A DNA stretch of 62,994 bases from JAFGRR01 sp964563855 (GTDB lineage Bacteria > Planctomycetota > Phycisphaerae > UBA1845 > Fen-1342): assembly GCA_964563855.1 (NCBI GenBank), contig CAZLYU010000016.1, positions 1 through 62,994 of the forward strand, read 5' to 3'. Positions 31,218 to 40,304 of the stretch are shown in pieces. The translations under genes and the position numbers were made by a program. The notes under the pieces were generated by a model that had not been told where the DNA came from, ran no database searches, and saw only the letters and a list, made by a program, of their open reading frames with translations. Position 1 is the stretch's first letter. Each line of letters opens with the position of its first letter.

Positions 31218-32816
31218 ATGCTCAGTTCTGAATGGCTGCTGCTGGCGCAGACCAGCGGTTGGCAGTGGTTAGCGGCTTCGGTGGCGGGCTTCGCGGTTGG
31301 GGCCGTGCTCATCTGGGGCTGGCTGTCAAACCGTGATCGTCTGACGCGAGAAGCGCGGGAGGCGGAAGCGCGGCGGCTGCTGACCGACGCCGAGCAACGC
31401 GCTGAAGAGACGGTGCGATCGGCGGAGGTGCAATCGAAGAAGACGTACCTGGAGATGAAGGAGCGTTTCGAGCAGGAGAGCGCTGCGACACGTGACGAAC
31501 TGCGAGCGTCGGAGCGGCGTCTGGCGAAGCGTGAAGACAATCTCGACAAGAAGCTGGACGTGTTGGAGAGCAAGGAGCGTCGGATTGACGAGGCGACGGA
31601 GGAGCTCGCGACGCGCGAAGAAGAATTGAAGGCGCGCAGTGCGGAAGTGGACCGGCTGATGACGGAGCAACGAAACGAGTTGCTGCGCATTGGGCGGCTG
31701 ACGCCGGAGCAGGCGCACGACCTGGCGTTGCGGCGAGTCGAGCAGGAGGTGGAGCACGAAGCGGGGCGTATTGTCGATCGTGTGTTGACTGAGGCGCAAG
31801 ACACGGCGCGGGACAAGGCACGTCATATCGTGATACAGGCGATCGAGCGTTACGCGGCGGATCACACTTCGGAGACGACGGTTGCTTCGGTTGATGTGTC
31901 GTCAGACGACATGAAGGGGCGGGTGATCGGGCGTGAGGGGCGGAACATTCGGGCGTTCGAGAAGGCGACGGGGGTCACGGTGATCGTGGACGATACGCCG
32001 GGCATCGTGAGCCTGACGGCGACGGATCCGGTTCGGCGTGAAGTGGCGCGAATCTCGCTGGACAAGCTGATTAAGGATGGGCGGATTCACCCGACGCGGA
32101 TCGAGGAGATCGTGGAGGCGAGCGCGAAGGAAGTGGATGAGCAGGTTTCGGCGGCGGGGAAGAAGGCGGCGCTGGAGTCGAACGTGCGGGGGCTGCCGAA
32201 GAAGGTGGTCGAGCAGCTTGGGCGGCTTCATTTTCGAACCAGTTACGGGCAGAACGTGCTGCGGCACAGCATCGAGGTGGCGTTTCTGACGGGGATGATG
32301 GCGGATGAGTTGCGGCTAGATGGGGAGCTTGCGCGGCGGTGCGGCTTGTTGCACGACATCGGCAAGGGCTTCGCGCATGACGAGGGGGTGGGCACGCACA
32401 CGAAGATCGGGGCGGACTTTTGCCGCAAGTTCAATGAACACGAGGCGGTGATCAATGCGGTGGAAGGTCACCACGGCGACGTCCCGGCGTTGACGCCTTA
32501 CACGCCGCTGGTGATGGCGGCGGACGCGATCAGTGCGGCGCGACCTGGGGCGCGGCGTGAGTCGCTGGAGCGATACATCAAGCGTTTGCAGGAGCTGGAG
32601 GGGATTGCGACCGGTTTCAGCGGAGTGCGTCAGGCGCATGCGATTGAGGCGGGTCGCGAGGTGCGTGTGATTGTGGATGCGGAGATTGTGGATGATCAGT
32701 CGTCGCTCAAGCTGGCGCGCGATATTGCGCAGCAGATTGAGGAGTCGATGACGTATCCTGGCGAGATTCGGGTGACGGTGCTGCGTGAGCTGCGGGCGGT
32801 GGAGTACGCCCGCTAG
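31218..32816 (+). CDS. rny: ribonuclease Y
   Basis: RNase Y is the membrane-tethered endoribonuclease that starts mRNA decay. It has 532 residues from ATG 31218, which follows GGAG. Order: N-terminal membrane helix (WLAASVAGFAVGAVLIWGWL), long coiled coil (about 35-190, EAREAEARRLLTDAEQRAEE), KH domain (DDMKGRVIGREGRNIRAFEK), and HD domain (LLHDIGKGFAHDEG near residue 380, GHHGDVPA). The C-terminus ends normally (YPGEIRVTVLRELRAVEYAR). Full length and all motifs are intact. Confidence 0.95.
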   Translation: MLSSEWLLLAQTSGWQWLAASVAGFAVGAVLIWGWLSNRDRLTREAREAEARRLLTDAEQRAEETVRSAEVQSKKTYLEMKERFEQESAATRDELRASERRLAKREDNLDKKLDVLESKERRIDEATEELATREEELKARSAEVDRLMTEQRNELLRIGRLTPEQAHDLALRRVEQEVEHEAGRIVDRVLTEAQDTARDKARHIVIQAIERYAADHTSETTVASVDVSSDDMKGRVIGREGRNIRAFEKATGVTVIVDDTPGIVSLTATDPVRREVARISLDKLIKDGRIHPTRIEEIVEASAKEVDEQVSAAGKKAALESNVRGLPKKVVEQLGRLHFRTSYGQNVLRHSIEVAFLTGMMADELRLDGELARRCGLLHDIGKGFAHDEGVGTHTKIGADFCRKFNEHEAVINAVEGHHGDVPALTPYTPLVMAADAISAARPGARRESLERYIKRLQELEGIATGFSGVRQAHAIEAGREVRVIVDAEIVDDQSSLKLARDIAQQIEESMTYPGEIRVTVLRELRAVEYAR

Positions 32817-32997
32817 GTCGGTGTGCGTCGTCAAACGTTGTCGGCTCGTGCGGGGCCGAGATTCGGATGTCTTTATGATGACCGCCCTGAGATGGGGTCA
32901 TTCGTTTGACGCGCGGCGGGCGTGTCGCGGTGCGTGTCGATCGCACTCATGTCGTTGTGAATGTTCATTTTGAGCCGCGGGAGCCCCGCGAGGAGCA

Positions 32998-35900
32998 ATG
33001 ATGGTTCGTCGAATTCTCTGGGGGGCTGTTGCGGTGTTCGCCGCGGGACCTGGGTTGGCTGGTGAGGCGGTTACATTTGCTCGGCACCTGGCGTTGGGGC
33101 CGGATGGAGCGACGCTGGCGTTTAGCTGGGCGGGCGACATCTGGACGGTTCCGAGTGATGGCGGGGCGGCGCGGCGTCTGACGGCGGATCCGGCGATCGA
33201 CAGTCATCCGGTGTTTTCTCCGGATGGACGGTTCATTGCGTTTTCGTCGGAGCGGTTTGGCTCGGCGAATGTGTTCGTGATGCGGGCTGATGGCGGCGAC
33301 GTACGGCGACTCACATTTGCTGATCGCCCCGCGTACCCGAGCAGCTTTTCGCCGGACGGGGAGCGTGTGTATTTCCACACGTGGCGGGATGGTCAGTTTC
33401 ACTGGGAGCCGGCGGTCTATCACGTGCCGGTTGAGGGTGGACAGGCGTTTCGGGGGTTGCCGTGTTTTGGCCGCGACGCGCGTTTTATGAGTGACGGACC
33501 GGTGGTGTTTGTTCGCGGGGGTACGCCGCGTCATTGGTATCGGCGGAACTACCGCGGGACGGGTCAGCCGGATCTCTGGATTTACTATCCGCGGCAGGAT
33601 GTTTACACGCAGTTGACGTCGTTTGAGGGTTGGGATCACGCGCCGCAGGTGGCGAATCGTCGCGCCTATTACATTTCTGATCGCGATGGATCGCGCAACG
33701 TGTATTCGGTCGGGCTGCCGGAGCGCATGGGTGGGGACGCGCCGCAGCCGAAGGCGGTCACGCAGATGACGGGCGATGACGTGCGTGATTTGGCGGTGTC
33801 AGCGAATGGGACGCGTCTGGCGTTCACGCATTGGGATCGGTTGTATGTGATGGATTTGCCGAACGGCGAGCCGCGGTCGATCACGGTCACGGCGCCAGCC
33901 GACTCGGCGCTCGCGCCGCTGAATCAAGAAGTGTTGACGAGCGGGGCCGACGAGGCGGTGGTGTCGCCGAATGGCGAGGAAGTGGCGCTCGTGGTGCGGG
34001 GCGAGATTTTCGTGATTCCGGTGCAGGAGGGACGGCTCACGCGGCGGGTGACGCACTCGCCTTATCGCGATCGGCAGGTGACGTGGTCGCCGGATGGGAA
34101 GGCGCTGTTCTTTGTTTCCGACCGCACGGGTGTGGAGCAGATCTACCGGGCGACGAGTCGGCGGGGTGAAGCGTTGGGCGAGTCGCTGCGGTTCACGGTG
34201 GAGCAGGTGACCGACCACGCCGATCCGTCGTTCAGCCCGCAGGTGTCGCCGGATGGGAAGCATCTGGCGTTTTGGCGGTTGCGCGGGGATCTGGTGATTC
34301 GCGAGTTGGCGTCGGGGGATGAGCGGGTGTTGCTGCCGGGCTGGAACGCGCCGGACTTTGAGTGGTCGCCGGACAGCATGTGGATGGCGTATAGCGTGGA
34401 GAACGCGGAGTACAACAGCGACGTGTGGGTGCTGCGGGTCGACGGTTCGGAGCCGCCGGTGAACATCTCGCAACATCCGGATCACGACGCGGATCCGCAG
34501 TGGTCGGCGGACGGGATGATGCTGGCGTTCTGGTCGCAGCGCGAGGGGTTTGACAGCGATGTTTACGGGGTCTTTCTGGCTCCGGCGCTGGACGAGATGT
34601 CTGAGGTCGATCTGCGTCAATACTTTGAAGACGCGGAGAAGGCGGTTGGGAAGCGGAAGCCGCTGAAGGAAGCGGCCGCGAGCGGTGTGATCATGCTGGC
34701 GGGCGGAGCGCACTCGCCTGCCGCCGCGAAGGACGATGATGACGCCGAGGCCGAGGGTGAGGCTGATGCGGGGGATGGGGCGGAGGACGGCGACGGTGAC
34801 GGCGACGACGGGGAGGAAGATGGGGAGGAGAAGAAGTCGTCTGACGATGAGGTGAAGGACGACGACGAGCCGGCCTACGCGTGGGATCTTGCGTCGGCGT
34901 ATCGCCGTATTCAGCCGATCACGACGTTGTCGGGCGATCAGCGGGAGTTTGCGTTGGCGCCTTCTGGGTCGCGTGTGGCGTTTCGGTCGTCGCACGAGGG
35001 GGATGCGAAGCTGTATGTGGTGAAGTCGACGGGTAAGGATCGCAAGGAGGTGCGCGGCGACGACGCCAGCGGTCTGCATTTCACGCTGAACGGGAAGCGG
35101 CTGGTGTATCGCGCGGGCGGGCGGGTGCACTCGACGAAGGCTGAGGGGGGCGATCACAAGACGCACGCGTTTCGGGCGGCGATGTTGATTGATTACCTCG
35201 CGGAAGCGAAACAGAAGTTTGAAGACGGGGCCCGCGCGCTGGGTCGCGAGTTTTACCACCCGACGATGAAGGGGCTTGACTGGGAGGCGTTGACCGAGAA
35301 GTACCGTGATCTGGCGCTGACGACGAACACGGGCCGCGAGTTCAACGACATCTTTCTGATGCTGCTGGGCGAGTTGAACGCATCGCACCTGGGTATTCGC
35401 GGCGGTGAGCGCGAGCGCACGGACGAGCAGCAGTCGATCGGGTTTTTGGGGTGCACATTTGATTCGGCGTTTGCTGGTCCTGGTTTGAAGGTGGCTTCGA
35501 TTCTGCCGCGCGGTCCTGCGGCGCGCGAGGAGAGCAAGCTCTATGTGGGCGACGTGATCTTGGCGGTGAACGGGACGGACGTCGGTCCGGGTCGCAGCAT
35601 TGATCAGACGCTGCTTGGGGCGGCGGGTGAGTTGACGATTCTGGAGGTGGAGCGCGGTCCGCAAGCGCCGGCGACCACGCAGCCGAGTGATGGCGAGCCG
35701 GAGGAGGTTGTCATTCGGCCAGCTGCGTACGACGAGATTCGCGACCTGGCGTATGACGCGTGGGTGGATGCGAACCGGGACTATGTGGAGCGGCAGACGG
35801 ACGGGCGGGTTGGCTATCTGCATATTCGCCGCATGCGTGAAGACGCGTTTTATGAGTTTGAGCGCGATCTGTACGCCGCGGCGCATGGGAAAGACGGGTT

Positions 35901-36378
35901 GATTGTTGATGTGCGTCGTAATGGCGGGGGGTGGACGGCTGACTGGGTGATGACGGTTCTGATGGTGCAGCGTCACGCGTATACGGTTGATCGCGCGGGC
36001 GAGCGCGGCTATCCGCAGGGGCGGCTGCCGTTTTATGCGTGGACGAAGCCGGCGACGATGATGTGCGATCAGTACAGCTTTTCGAATGCGGAGATCGTCA
36101 GTCACGCGTTCAAGACGCTGGACCGGGGACCGCTGGTCGGGATGCCGACGTATGGCGGTGTGATCAGCACCGGCGCGTACATGTTGATCGACGGGACGCT
36201 GGTTCGCATGCCGGGTCGTGGGTGGTATGTGCTGCCGAATGGCGAGGACATGGAAGTGCAGGGAGCGATACCGGACATCATCGTGCCGATCACGCCGGCG
36301 GATGAGGCGTCGGACGCGCGGCCTCAGCTTGACGCGGCCATCGAGGCGACGCTCGAGCAGTTGAGCACCAGTGGGTAG
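32998..36378 (+). CDS. Tricorn protease homologue (beta-propeller, PDZ and S41 peptidase)
   Basis: The protein has 1126 residues, and a signal peptide is likely (RILWGAVAVFAAGPGLAGEA). Start 32998 or the adjacent ATG 33001. TolB/WD-type repeats fill about 25-560, with repeated SPDGxxxxF elements (FSPDGRFIAFSSERFGSANV, WSPDGKALFFVSDRTGVEQI). An Asp/Glu-rich linker of about 45 residues follows (580-625). A core domain, a PDZ domain (about 816-888, AREESKLYVGDVILAVNG) and the S41 domain then follow. The likely nucleophile is Ser1029 in YSFSNAE; GLIVDVRRNGGG precedes it. Tricorn homologues degrade peptides; with a signal peptide this one would act in the periplasm. The acidic linker is unusual in length. 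Confidence 0.9.
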   Translation: MMVRRILWGAVAVFAAGPGLAGEAVTFARHLALGPDGATLAFSWAGDIWTVPSDGGAARRLTADPAIDSHPVFSPDGRFIAFSSERFGSANVFVMRADGGDVRRLTFADRPAYPSSFSPDGERVYFHTWRDGQFHWEPAVYHVPVEGGQAFRGLPCFGRDARFMSDGPVVFVRGGTPRHWYRRNYRGTGQPDLWIYYPRQDVYTQLTSFEGWDHAPQVANRRAYYISDRDGSRNVYSVGLPERMGGDAPQPKAVTQMTGDDVRDLAVSANGTRLAFTHWDRLYVMDLPNGEPRSITVTAPADSALAPLNQEVLTSGADEAVVSPNGEEVALVVRGEIFVIPVQEGRLTRRVTHSPYRDRQVTWSPDGKALFFVSDRTGVEQIYRATSRRGEALGESLRFTVEQVTDHADPSFSPQVSPDGKHLAFWRLRGDLVIRELASGDERVLLPGWNAPDFEWSPDSMWMAYSVENAEYNSDVWVLRVDGSEPPVNISQHPDHDADPQWSADGMMLAFWSQREGFDSDVYGVFLAPALDEMSEVDLRQYFEDAEKAVGKRKPLKEAAASGVIMLAGGAHSPAAAKDDDDAEAEGEADAGDGAEDGDGDGDDGEEDGEEKKSSDDEVKDDDEPAYAWDLASAYRRIQPITTLSGDQREFALAPSGSRVAFRSSHEGDAKLYVVKSTGKDRKEVRGDDASGLHFTLNGKRLVYRAGGRVHSTKAEGGDHKTHAFRAAMLIDYLAEAKQKFEDGARALGREFYHPTMKGLDWEALTEKYRDLALTTNTGREFNDIFLMLLGELNASHLGIRGGERERTDEQQSIGFLGCTFDSAFAGPGLKVASILPRGPAAREESKLYVGDVILAVNGTDVGPGRSIDQTLLGAAGELTILEVERGPQAPATTQPSDGEPEEVVIRPAAYDEIRDLAYDAWVDANRDYVERQTDGRVGYLHIRRMREDAFYEFERDLYAAAHGKDGLIVDVRRNGGGWTADWVMTVLMVQRHAYTVDRAGERGYPQGRLPFYAWTKPATMMCDQYSFSNAEIVSHAFKTLDRGPLVGMPTYGGVISTGAYMLIDGTLVRMPGRGWYVLPNGEDMEVQGAIPDIIVPITPADEASDARPQLDAAIEATLEQLSTSG

Positions 36379-36387
36379 CACGCGGTG

Positions 36388-37749
36388 ATGGATGGCGTGA
36401 GCCGCGCGAGTGGTGAAGCGCGACCATGTTCCGCTCGTGCGGGGGCGCGGGTGGGGGCGGTGGTCGCTTTGCTGTCGGCATCGGTCGGTGCGTTTGGGCA
36501 CGCGGGGCATGGCAACTTTCTGTGGGTGCGCTGCGACATCGACGCGGAGCGCGTGCGGCTGTTGGTGACGGCGTCGGGCGATCCGTTTGTGGAGGTGTTG
36601 GGCACGCCGTCGGACGATGCGGTGATTGACCCGATCACCAGCGTGTTTGTGCTGAACGATGAGGAGCACGAAGCGCGGATTCGTTCGGGGCTGCGGTCTT
36701 TTGTGGCCGAGGCGGCGTCGGTCGAGATTGACGGTATCGCGACTCCGCCGGTGTTGGGTGAGTTGTTGCTGCAGCCGACGCCGCCCCCGACGCCTTCGCC
36801 GTGGCCGCCGAACCTCGAGATTGAGGTGCTGTACGCGACGAAGGGGGCGCCGCGTGCGGTGTCGCTGACGTGGCGGCATTACTTGAGTGCGACGGACTTT
36901 GATACGTTGCCGGGGGCGGAATCTGACAATGCGCCGAAGCTGCCGGTGTATATGCAGCTCGAGGCGTTTGATGAGTTGAAGACGGTTCAGCTCACGCCGG
37001 CCGAGCCGCAGTTTACGTGGCACGCGAGCAACCTCTCGCCGACGGAGCGGGTGACGCCGGTGATTGCTGCGTATGAGCCGCCGCGCTTGGAGTTGCCGCT
37101 GGTTTCGCTGGGCGTGTTGGTATTGGGGATCGGCGGACTGGTGGGTGGTCGGCTGGTGCGGCCGGATCGGGTGCGTTGGGGGGCGGTGGCGTTGGGTGCG
37201 GTCGTGCCGCTGGGTCTGGCTTGGCTGACGCGTGACGCGGCGACGATGCGGGTGGTTGCGCCGTGGACGCCGCGCGTTCAACTGCCGGCGAGCGACGAAG
37301 CGCGGGAGATCTTCGCGACGCTGCATCGGAATGTGTATCGCGCGTTTGATTATCGCGACGAGAGCGATGTGTATGACGTGCTGGCGCAGAGCGTTGACGG
37401 CCCGCTGCTCGACGACATTTATCACGAGATCTTTCAGAGCCTGATCATGCGTGATCAGGGGGGCGCGGTCGCGATCGTCGATCATGTGGAGATGCTCGAG
37501 ACCACGTTCGACGAGGCTGGGGTGATCACGGCCGAGCCCGGAGGGGCGCCGAGCGCGGCGTTTGATATTGACGCGCGCTGGCGGGTGCGCGGCGTGGTGA
37601 CGCACTGGGGACACGTTCATCGGCGCACGAACGAATACGCGGCGCGTTACACGGTGGCGCAGCGCGGTGATCGCTGGAAGATCACCGCGGTGGATGTGCT
37701 GGGTCAGGAACGGATCATCACGCCGGACGATGATCCCGCTGGAGTTTAG
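36388..37749 (+). CDS. membrane protein of unknown function
   Basis: The protein has 453 residues from ATG 36388. The N-terminal segment VGAVVALLSASVGAFGHAGH looks like a signal peptide, followed by a beta-rich domain (30-220) with GHAGHGNFLWVRCDIDAERV. Two membrane helices follow (about 230-250, LVSLGVLVLGIGGLVGGRLV, and 256-275, WGAVALGAVVPLGLAWLTRD). A soluble C-terminal domain of about 160 residues has RNVYRAFDYRDESDVYDVLA and LDDIYHEIFQSLIMRDQGGA. I do not recognise a family; the C-terminal part looks like conserved planctomycete material. It starts 9 bases after the Tricorn gene, so the two probably share a transcript. Confidence 0.65.
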   Translation: MDGVSRASGEARPCSARAGARVGAVVALLSASVGAFGHAGHGNFLWVRCDIDAERVRLLVTASGDPFVEVLGTPSDDAVIDPITSVFVLNDEEHEARIRSGLRSFVAEAASVEIDGIATPPVLGELLLQPTPPPTPSPWPPNLEIEVLYATKGAPRAVSLTWRHYLSATDFDTLPGAESDNAPKLPVYMQLEAFDELKTVQLTPAEPQFTWHASNLSPTERVTPVIAAYEPPRLELPLVSLGVLVLGIGGLVGGRLVRPDRVRWGAVALGAVVPLGLAWLTRDAATMRVVAPWTPRVQLPASDEAREIFATLHRNVYRAFDYRDESDVYDVLAQSVDGPLLDDIYHEIFQSLIMRDQGGAVAIVDHVEMLETTFDEAGVITAEPGGAPSAAFDIDARWRVRGVVTHWGHVHRRTNEYAARYTVAQRGDRWKITAVDVLGQERIITPDDDPAGV

Positions 37750-37931
37750 GTTGGTCGGGGAGCCATGCTTTCGAGTTGCCGGCGCGAACGGCGATTGTTG
37801 AAGCGGGGTTGTCACCGGGGGGGCTGTCGAGGCGCTGTTGTCTCGCGGGCGATTTTTTTTTGGAGTTGGTGTACCCGAACGCACCGCTCACCCGTCTCAT
37901 GTGTGTCCGACAGCGGATGACGTGAGAGACC

Positions 37932-38477
37932 GTGTTTGCAGAATTACGGCTGATTGCAGGATTGCGGCGGGGCGACCCTGCTGTGCTGGCGCCGATCTAC
38001 GACGCTTACGCGGTGGGTCTGCACACGCTGGCGTGGCGGCTGCTGGGCGATGCGGCGGCGGCGGAAGACGCCGTGCACGATGTGTTCGTGCGTCTGGCGG
38101 CATCGGGCGGCGTGGAGGTTCGCGGCGGGTTGCGCGGGTATCTGGCGGCGGCGGTCGCAAATCGCGCGCGGGATACGCTTCGTGCGCCGGCGCGGCGTGA
38201 CCGGGTTCCGCTGGCGGTGGGCGCGATTGGCGTTGCGGCGGTCGTCGACGATCCGAGTGCAGTCGTACGGCGGGATGAGCAGCGGGACGCCGTTGCCGGC
38301 GCATTGGTCGAGCTGCCTTGGGAGCAGCGCGAGGTGGTGCTGTTGCGGGTGCTGGAAGGGTGGCGTTTCCGTCGCATCGCGGCGCACCAGCGGGTTGCGT
38401 TGAACACGGTTAAGGGCCGGTATCGCTACGGGGTTGAGAAGTTGCGAGCGCTGCTCGCGGATGAGTTGTCGCCATGA
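37932..38477 (+). CDS. ECF-family RNA polymerase sigma factor
   Basis: The protein has 181 residues, GTG start 37932. Region 2: YDAYAVGLHTLAWRLLGDAA and AAEDAVHDVFVRL. Region 4: LPWEQREVVLLRVLEGWRFR and IAAHQRVALNTVKGRYRYGV. It overlaps the next gene by 4 bases (ATGA), the usual arrangement of a sigma factor with its own regulator. The linker between regions 2 and 4 is long and hydrophobic (VAVGAIGVAAVVDDPSAV). Several hundred promoter targets could exist; none is visible here. Confidence 0.9.
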   Translation: MFAELRLIAGLRRGDPAVLAPIYDAYAVGLHTLAWRLLGDAAAAEDAVHDVFVRLAASGGVEVRGGLRGYLAAAVANRARDTLRAPARRDRVPLAVGAIGVAAVVDDPSAVVRRDEQRDAVAGALVELPWEQREVVLLRVLEGWRFRRIAAHQRVALNTVKGRYRYGVEKLRALLADELSP

Positions 38478-39865
38478 TCTTGGAACGGGAAGTCATTGAG
38501 CTTTTACGGGAGAAACGCATGCAAGCTACTGCTTCTGCGCGGCAGCGCGTCCTTGCGCACGCGGCCGCGGCGATGAAATCGACGACTCGGGTGCGGCGGG
38601 GGTCGCAGCGTAGCGGGTTGTGGTGGAAGACGGGGTCGGGTTTGGCGGCGAGCGTGGTGATCGCGGCGGCGGTGTGGCTGCTGCTGCCGGTCGGCGGACG
38701 GGTGGCGTTCGCGGCGGTGTTGGAACAGCTTCAAACGACGCCGTTCGCATGCGTGGCGACGTTTCGCGACGCCGGTGAGGAGGACGAGACGCGTCTGCGA
38801 ATGCTGGTTGCGCCGCCGACGTGGGTGCGGCTGGAACCGGGCGGCGGCGGTGATGGGGAGTCGGAGTCATTGGCGACGCTGATCAATGTGCGGACCGGGG
38901 CGGCGACGCTGTTTTGGCTGGACCGCAAGATTGCGATGCCGATGAAGCTCGACGATGAGCCGCTTGACGATTCGTGGCTGCAGACGGTGGCGGCGGCGAA
39001 GCCGCTGCGTGCGCTGTGGGGGCTTCGGGAGCGCGAGGCGGCGTCGCTTGGTCAGCGGCGCATCGACGATGTGGCGGCGGAGGGGTTTCGCGTGGAACGC
39101 GCGCGTGTTGAGCAGGGGGGGGTGATGACGATGGACGTGTGGGCGGACGCGAGCACGGGCTGGCCGCTGCGCCTCGAGATCATGCTGCAGCCGACGGACG
39201 GTGCGTCGGAGGGATTGCGTATTGCGATGCGCGACTTCGAGCAGCGGCCGGACATTGATCGCAGCGTTTTTGACCCGACGCCGGAAGGGTTTCGGTTGGC
39301 GAACCAGCGCACGCTGGCGGAGTGGCGGGCGGCCCGGGCGGCCGCGGATTCCCGCGCTGCTCAGGAAGCTGACCACCCCGTGACGCGTCTGATCGCGGCG
39401 TGGGAGGCGGATCGCAAAGCGGACGCCGTCGCGTTGTTGAAGTCGACCGATTGGCGCGAGCCGCGGTCTGATGCGCCTGCGTGGCTGGCGATGAGCGAGC
39501 CGGATCTGATTGCGTTGCATGCCGATGATCGCGAGGAAGTGATCACGCTAGCGATTGGCAAGCTGCGTGCGGTGCGGGGGCTGGCGCGGCACGTGGCGGC
39601 GCTGGCGGAGTCGGACGCAGCGACGGGGCGTCTGGACGATGGGTTGGCGGCGCTGACGGCGGTGCGACGGCTGGGTGAACGGCTCTCAACCCGGGAGACG
39701 CTGCTGATCGTCGAATCGGTGGGCATCGCGGTGCGCATGCTGGCGCTGGAGAAGCAGCGTGAGCTGATGGAGGCTGGGGGGCGTGAGGCGGGCTTGGCGG
39801 AGGTTGAGGTGTTGATCGAAGCGGTGGAGGCGCAAGCTGAACGCCTTCGCGCCCGGGGTCGGTGA
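38474..39865 (+). CDS. membrane protein with LolA/RseB-like domain, putative anti-sigma partner
   Basis: The protein has 463 residues. A cytoplasmic N-terminal part of 1-55 (ILEREVIELLREKRMQATAS) is followed by one membrane helix (about 54-72, LAASVVIAAAVWLLLPVGGR). The extracytoplasmic part begins FAAVLEQLQTTPFACVATFR and contains WVRLEPGGG, VRTGAATLFWLDRKIAM and MTMDVWADASTGWPLRLEIM, a pattern of the LolA/LppX-type lipid-binding fold seen in RseB. A helical C-terminal half (300-463) is rich in Arg and Ala. The gene is coupled to the sigma gene by ATGA, so it is the likely anti-sigma factor, although no canonical zinc anti-sigma motif is present. Confidence 0.7.
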   Translation: MILEREVIELLREKRMQATASARQRVLAHAAAAMKSTTRVRRGSQRSGLWWKTGSGLAASVVIAAAVWLLLPVGGRVAFAAVLEQLQTTPFACVATFRDAGEEDETRLRMLVAPPTWVRLEPGGGGDGESESLATLINVRTGAATLFWLDRKIAMPMKLDDEPLDDSWLQTVAAAKPLRALWGLREREAASLGQRRIDDVAAEGFRVERARVEQGGVMTMDVWADASTGWPLRLEIMLQPTDGASEGLRIAMRDFEQRPDIDRSVFDPTPEGFRLANQRTLAEWRAARAAADSRAAQEADHPVTRLIAAWEADRKADAVALLKSTDWREPRSDAPAWLAMSEPDLIALHADDREEVITLAIGKLRAVRGLARHVAALAESDAATGRLDDGLAALTAVRRLGERLSTRETLLIVESVGIAVRMLALEKQRELMEAGGREAGLAEVEVLIEAVEAQAERLRARGR

Positions 39866-39923
39866 TGGGCCGGGCGGGGCGCGCGATGCGCTGTCTGGTT
39901 GTCGGATAGGGGTGTGCAGGTCG

Positions 39924-40298
39924 CTACTTGGATTGGGCGATGTGCCAGAGGACGCCGCTGGGGTCCCACATGTGGGTGACCATGGCGTAGCCTTCGTCTT
40001 TCGGGCCGGTTGCACGGGCTTCGTCGAATTCGTCGCTGGTGATGACGGCGTCGATGCGTTGGCGCCAGGCGGCTGCGTCGCGGACGTCCATGAACATCAT
40101 GGTGTTGTGGCACCAGTCCTGGTGGTAGTAGCGCTGCAGATAGAAGCGGAAGTGGCTCAGGCGAGCTTCGGCGAGGCCATCGATCACGTCGGCGACGGTC
40201 CAGCCGAGTGCGGAGTAGAAGCGTCGTGAGAGGTCGAAGTTTTTGGCGCCGACGAAGGTTTTGAGGCTGTAGATGTCGGGGGTGGTTGCATCAGTCAT
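39924..40298 (-). CDS. VOC-superfamily protein (glyoxalase/bleomycin-resistance type)
   Basis: The protein has 124 residues, one vicinal-oxygen-chelate domain (beta-alpha-beta-beta-beta units). Visible elements are KTFVGAKNFDLSRRFYSALG and HFRFYLQRYYHQDWCHNTMM, and AMVTHMWDPSGVLWHIAQSK at the end, with His residues at the expected metal positions. The function is not predictable; many such proteins are isomerases, dioxygenases or resistance proteins. It lies 6 bases downstream of gyrB on the same strand, so it is likely co-transcribed with the origin-region operon. Confidence 0.8.
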   Translation of the reverse strand: MTDATTPDIYSLKTFVGAKNFDLSRRFYSALGWTVADVIDGLAEARLSHFRFYLQRYYHQDWCHNTMMFMDVRDAAAWRQRIDAVITSDEFDEARATGPKDEGYAMVTHMWDPSGVLWHIAQSK

Positions 40299-40304
40299 CG
40301 GGCG

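Noticed and set aside
33799..37884. A 1361-codon open frame on the minus strand opposite the Tricorn gene
   Set aside because: It is rich in Arg/His/Pro and is the mirror of a high-GC gene with clear domains on the plus strand. No family motif appears.
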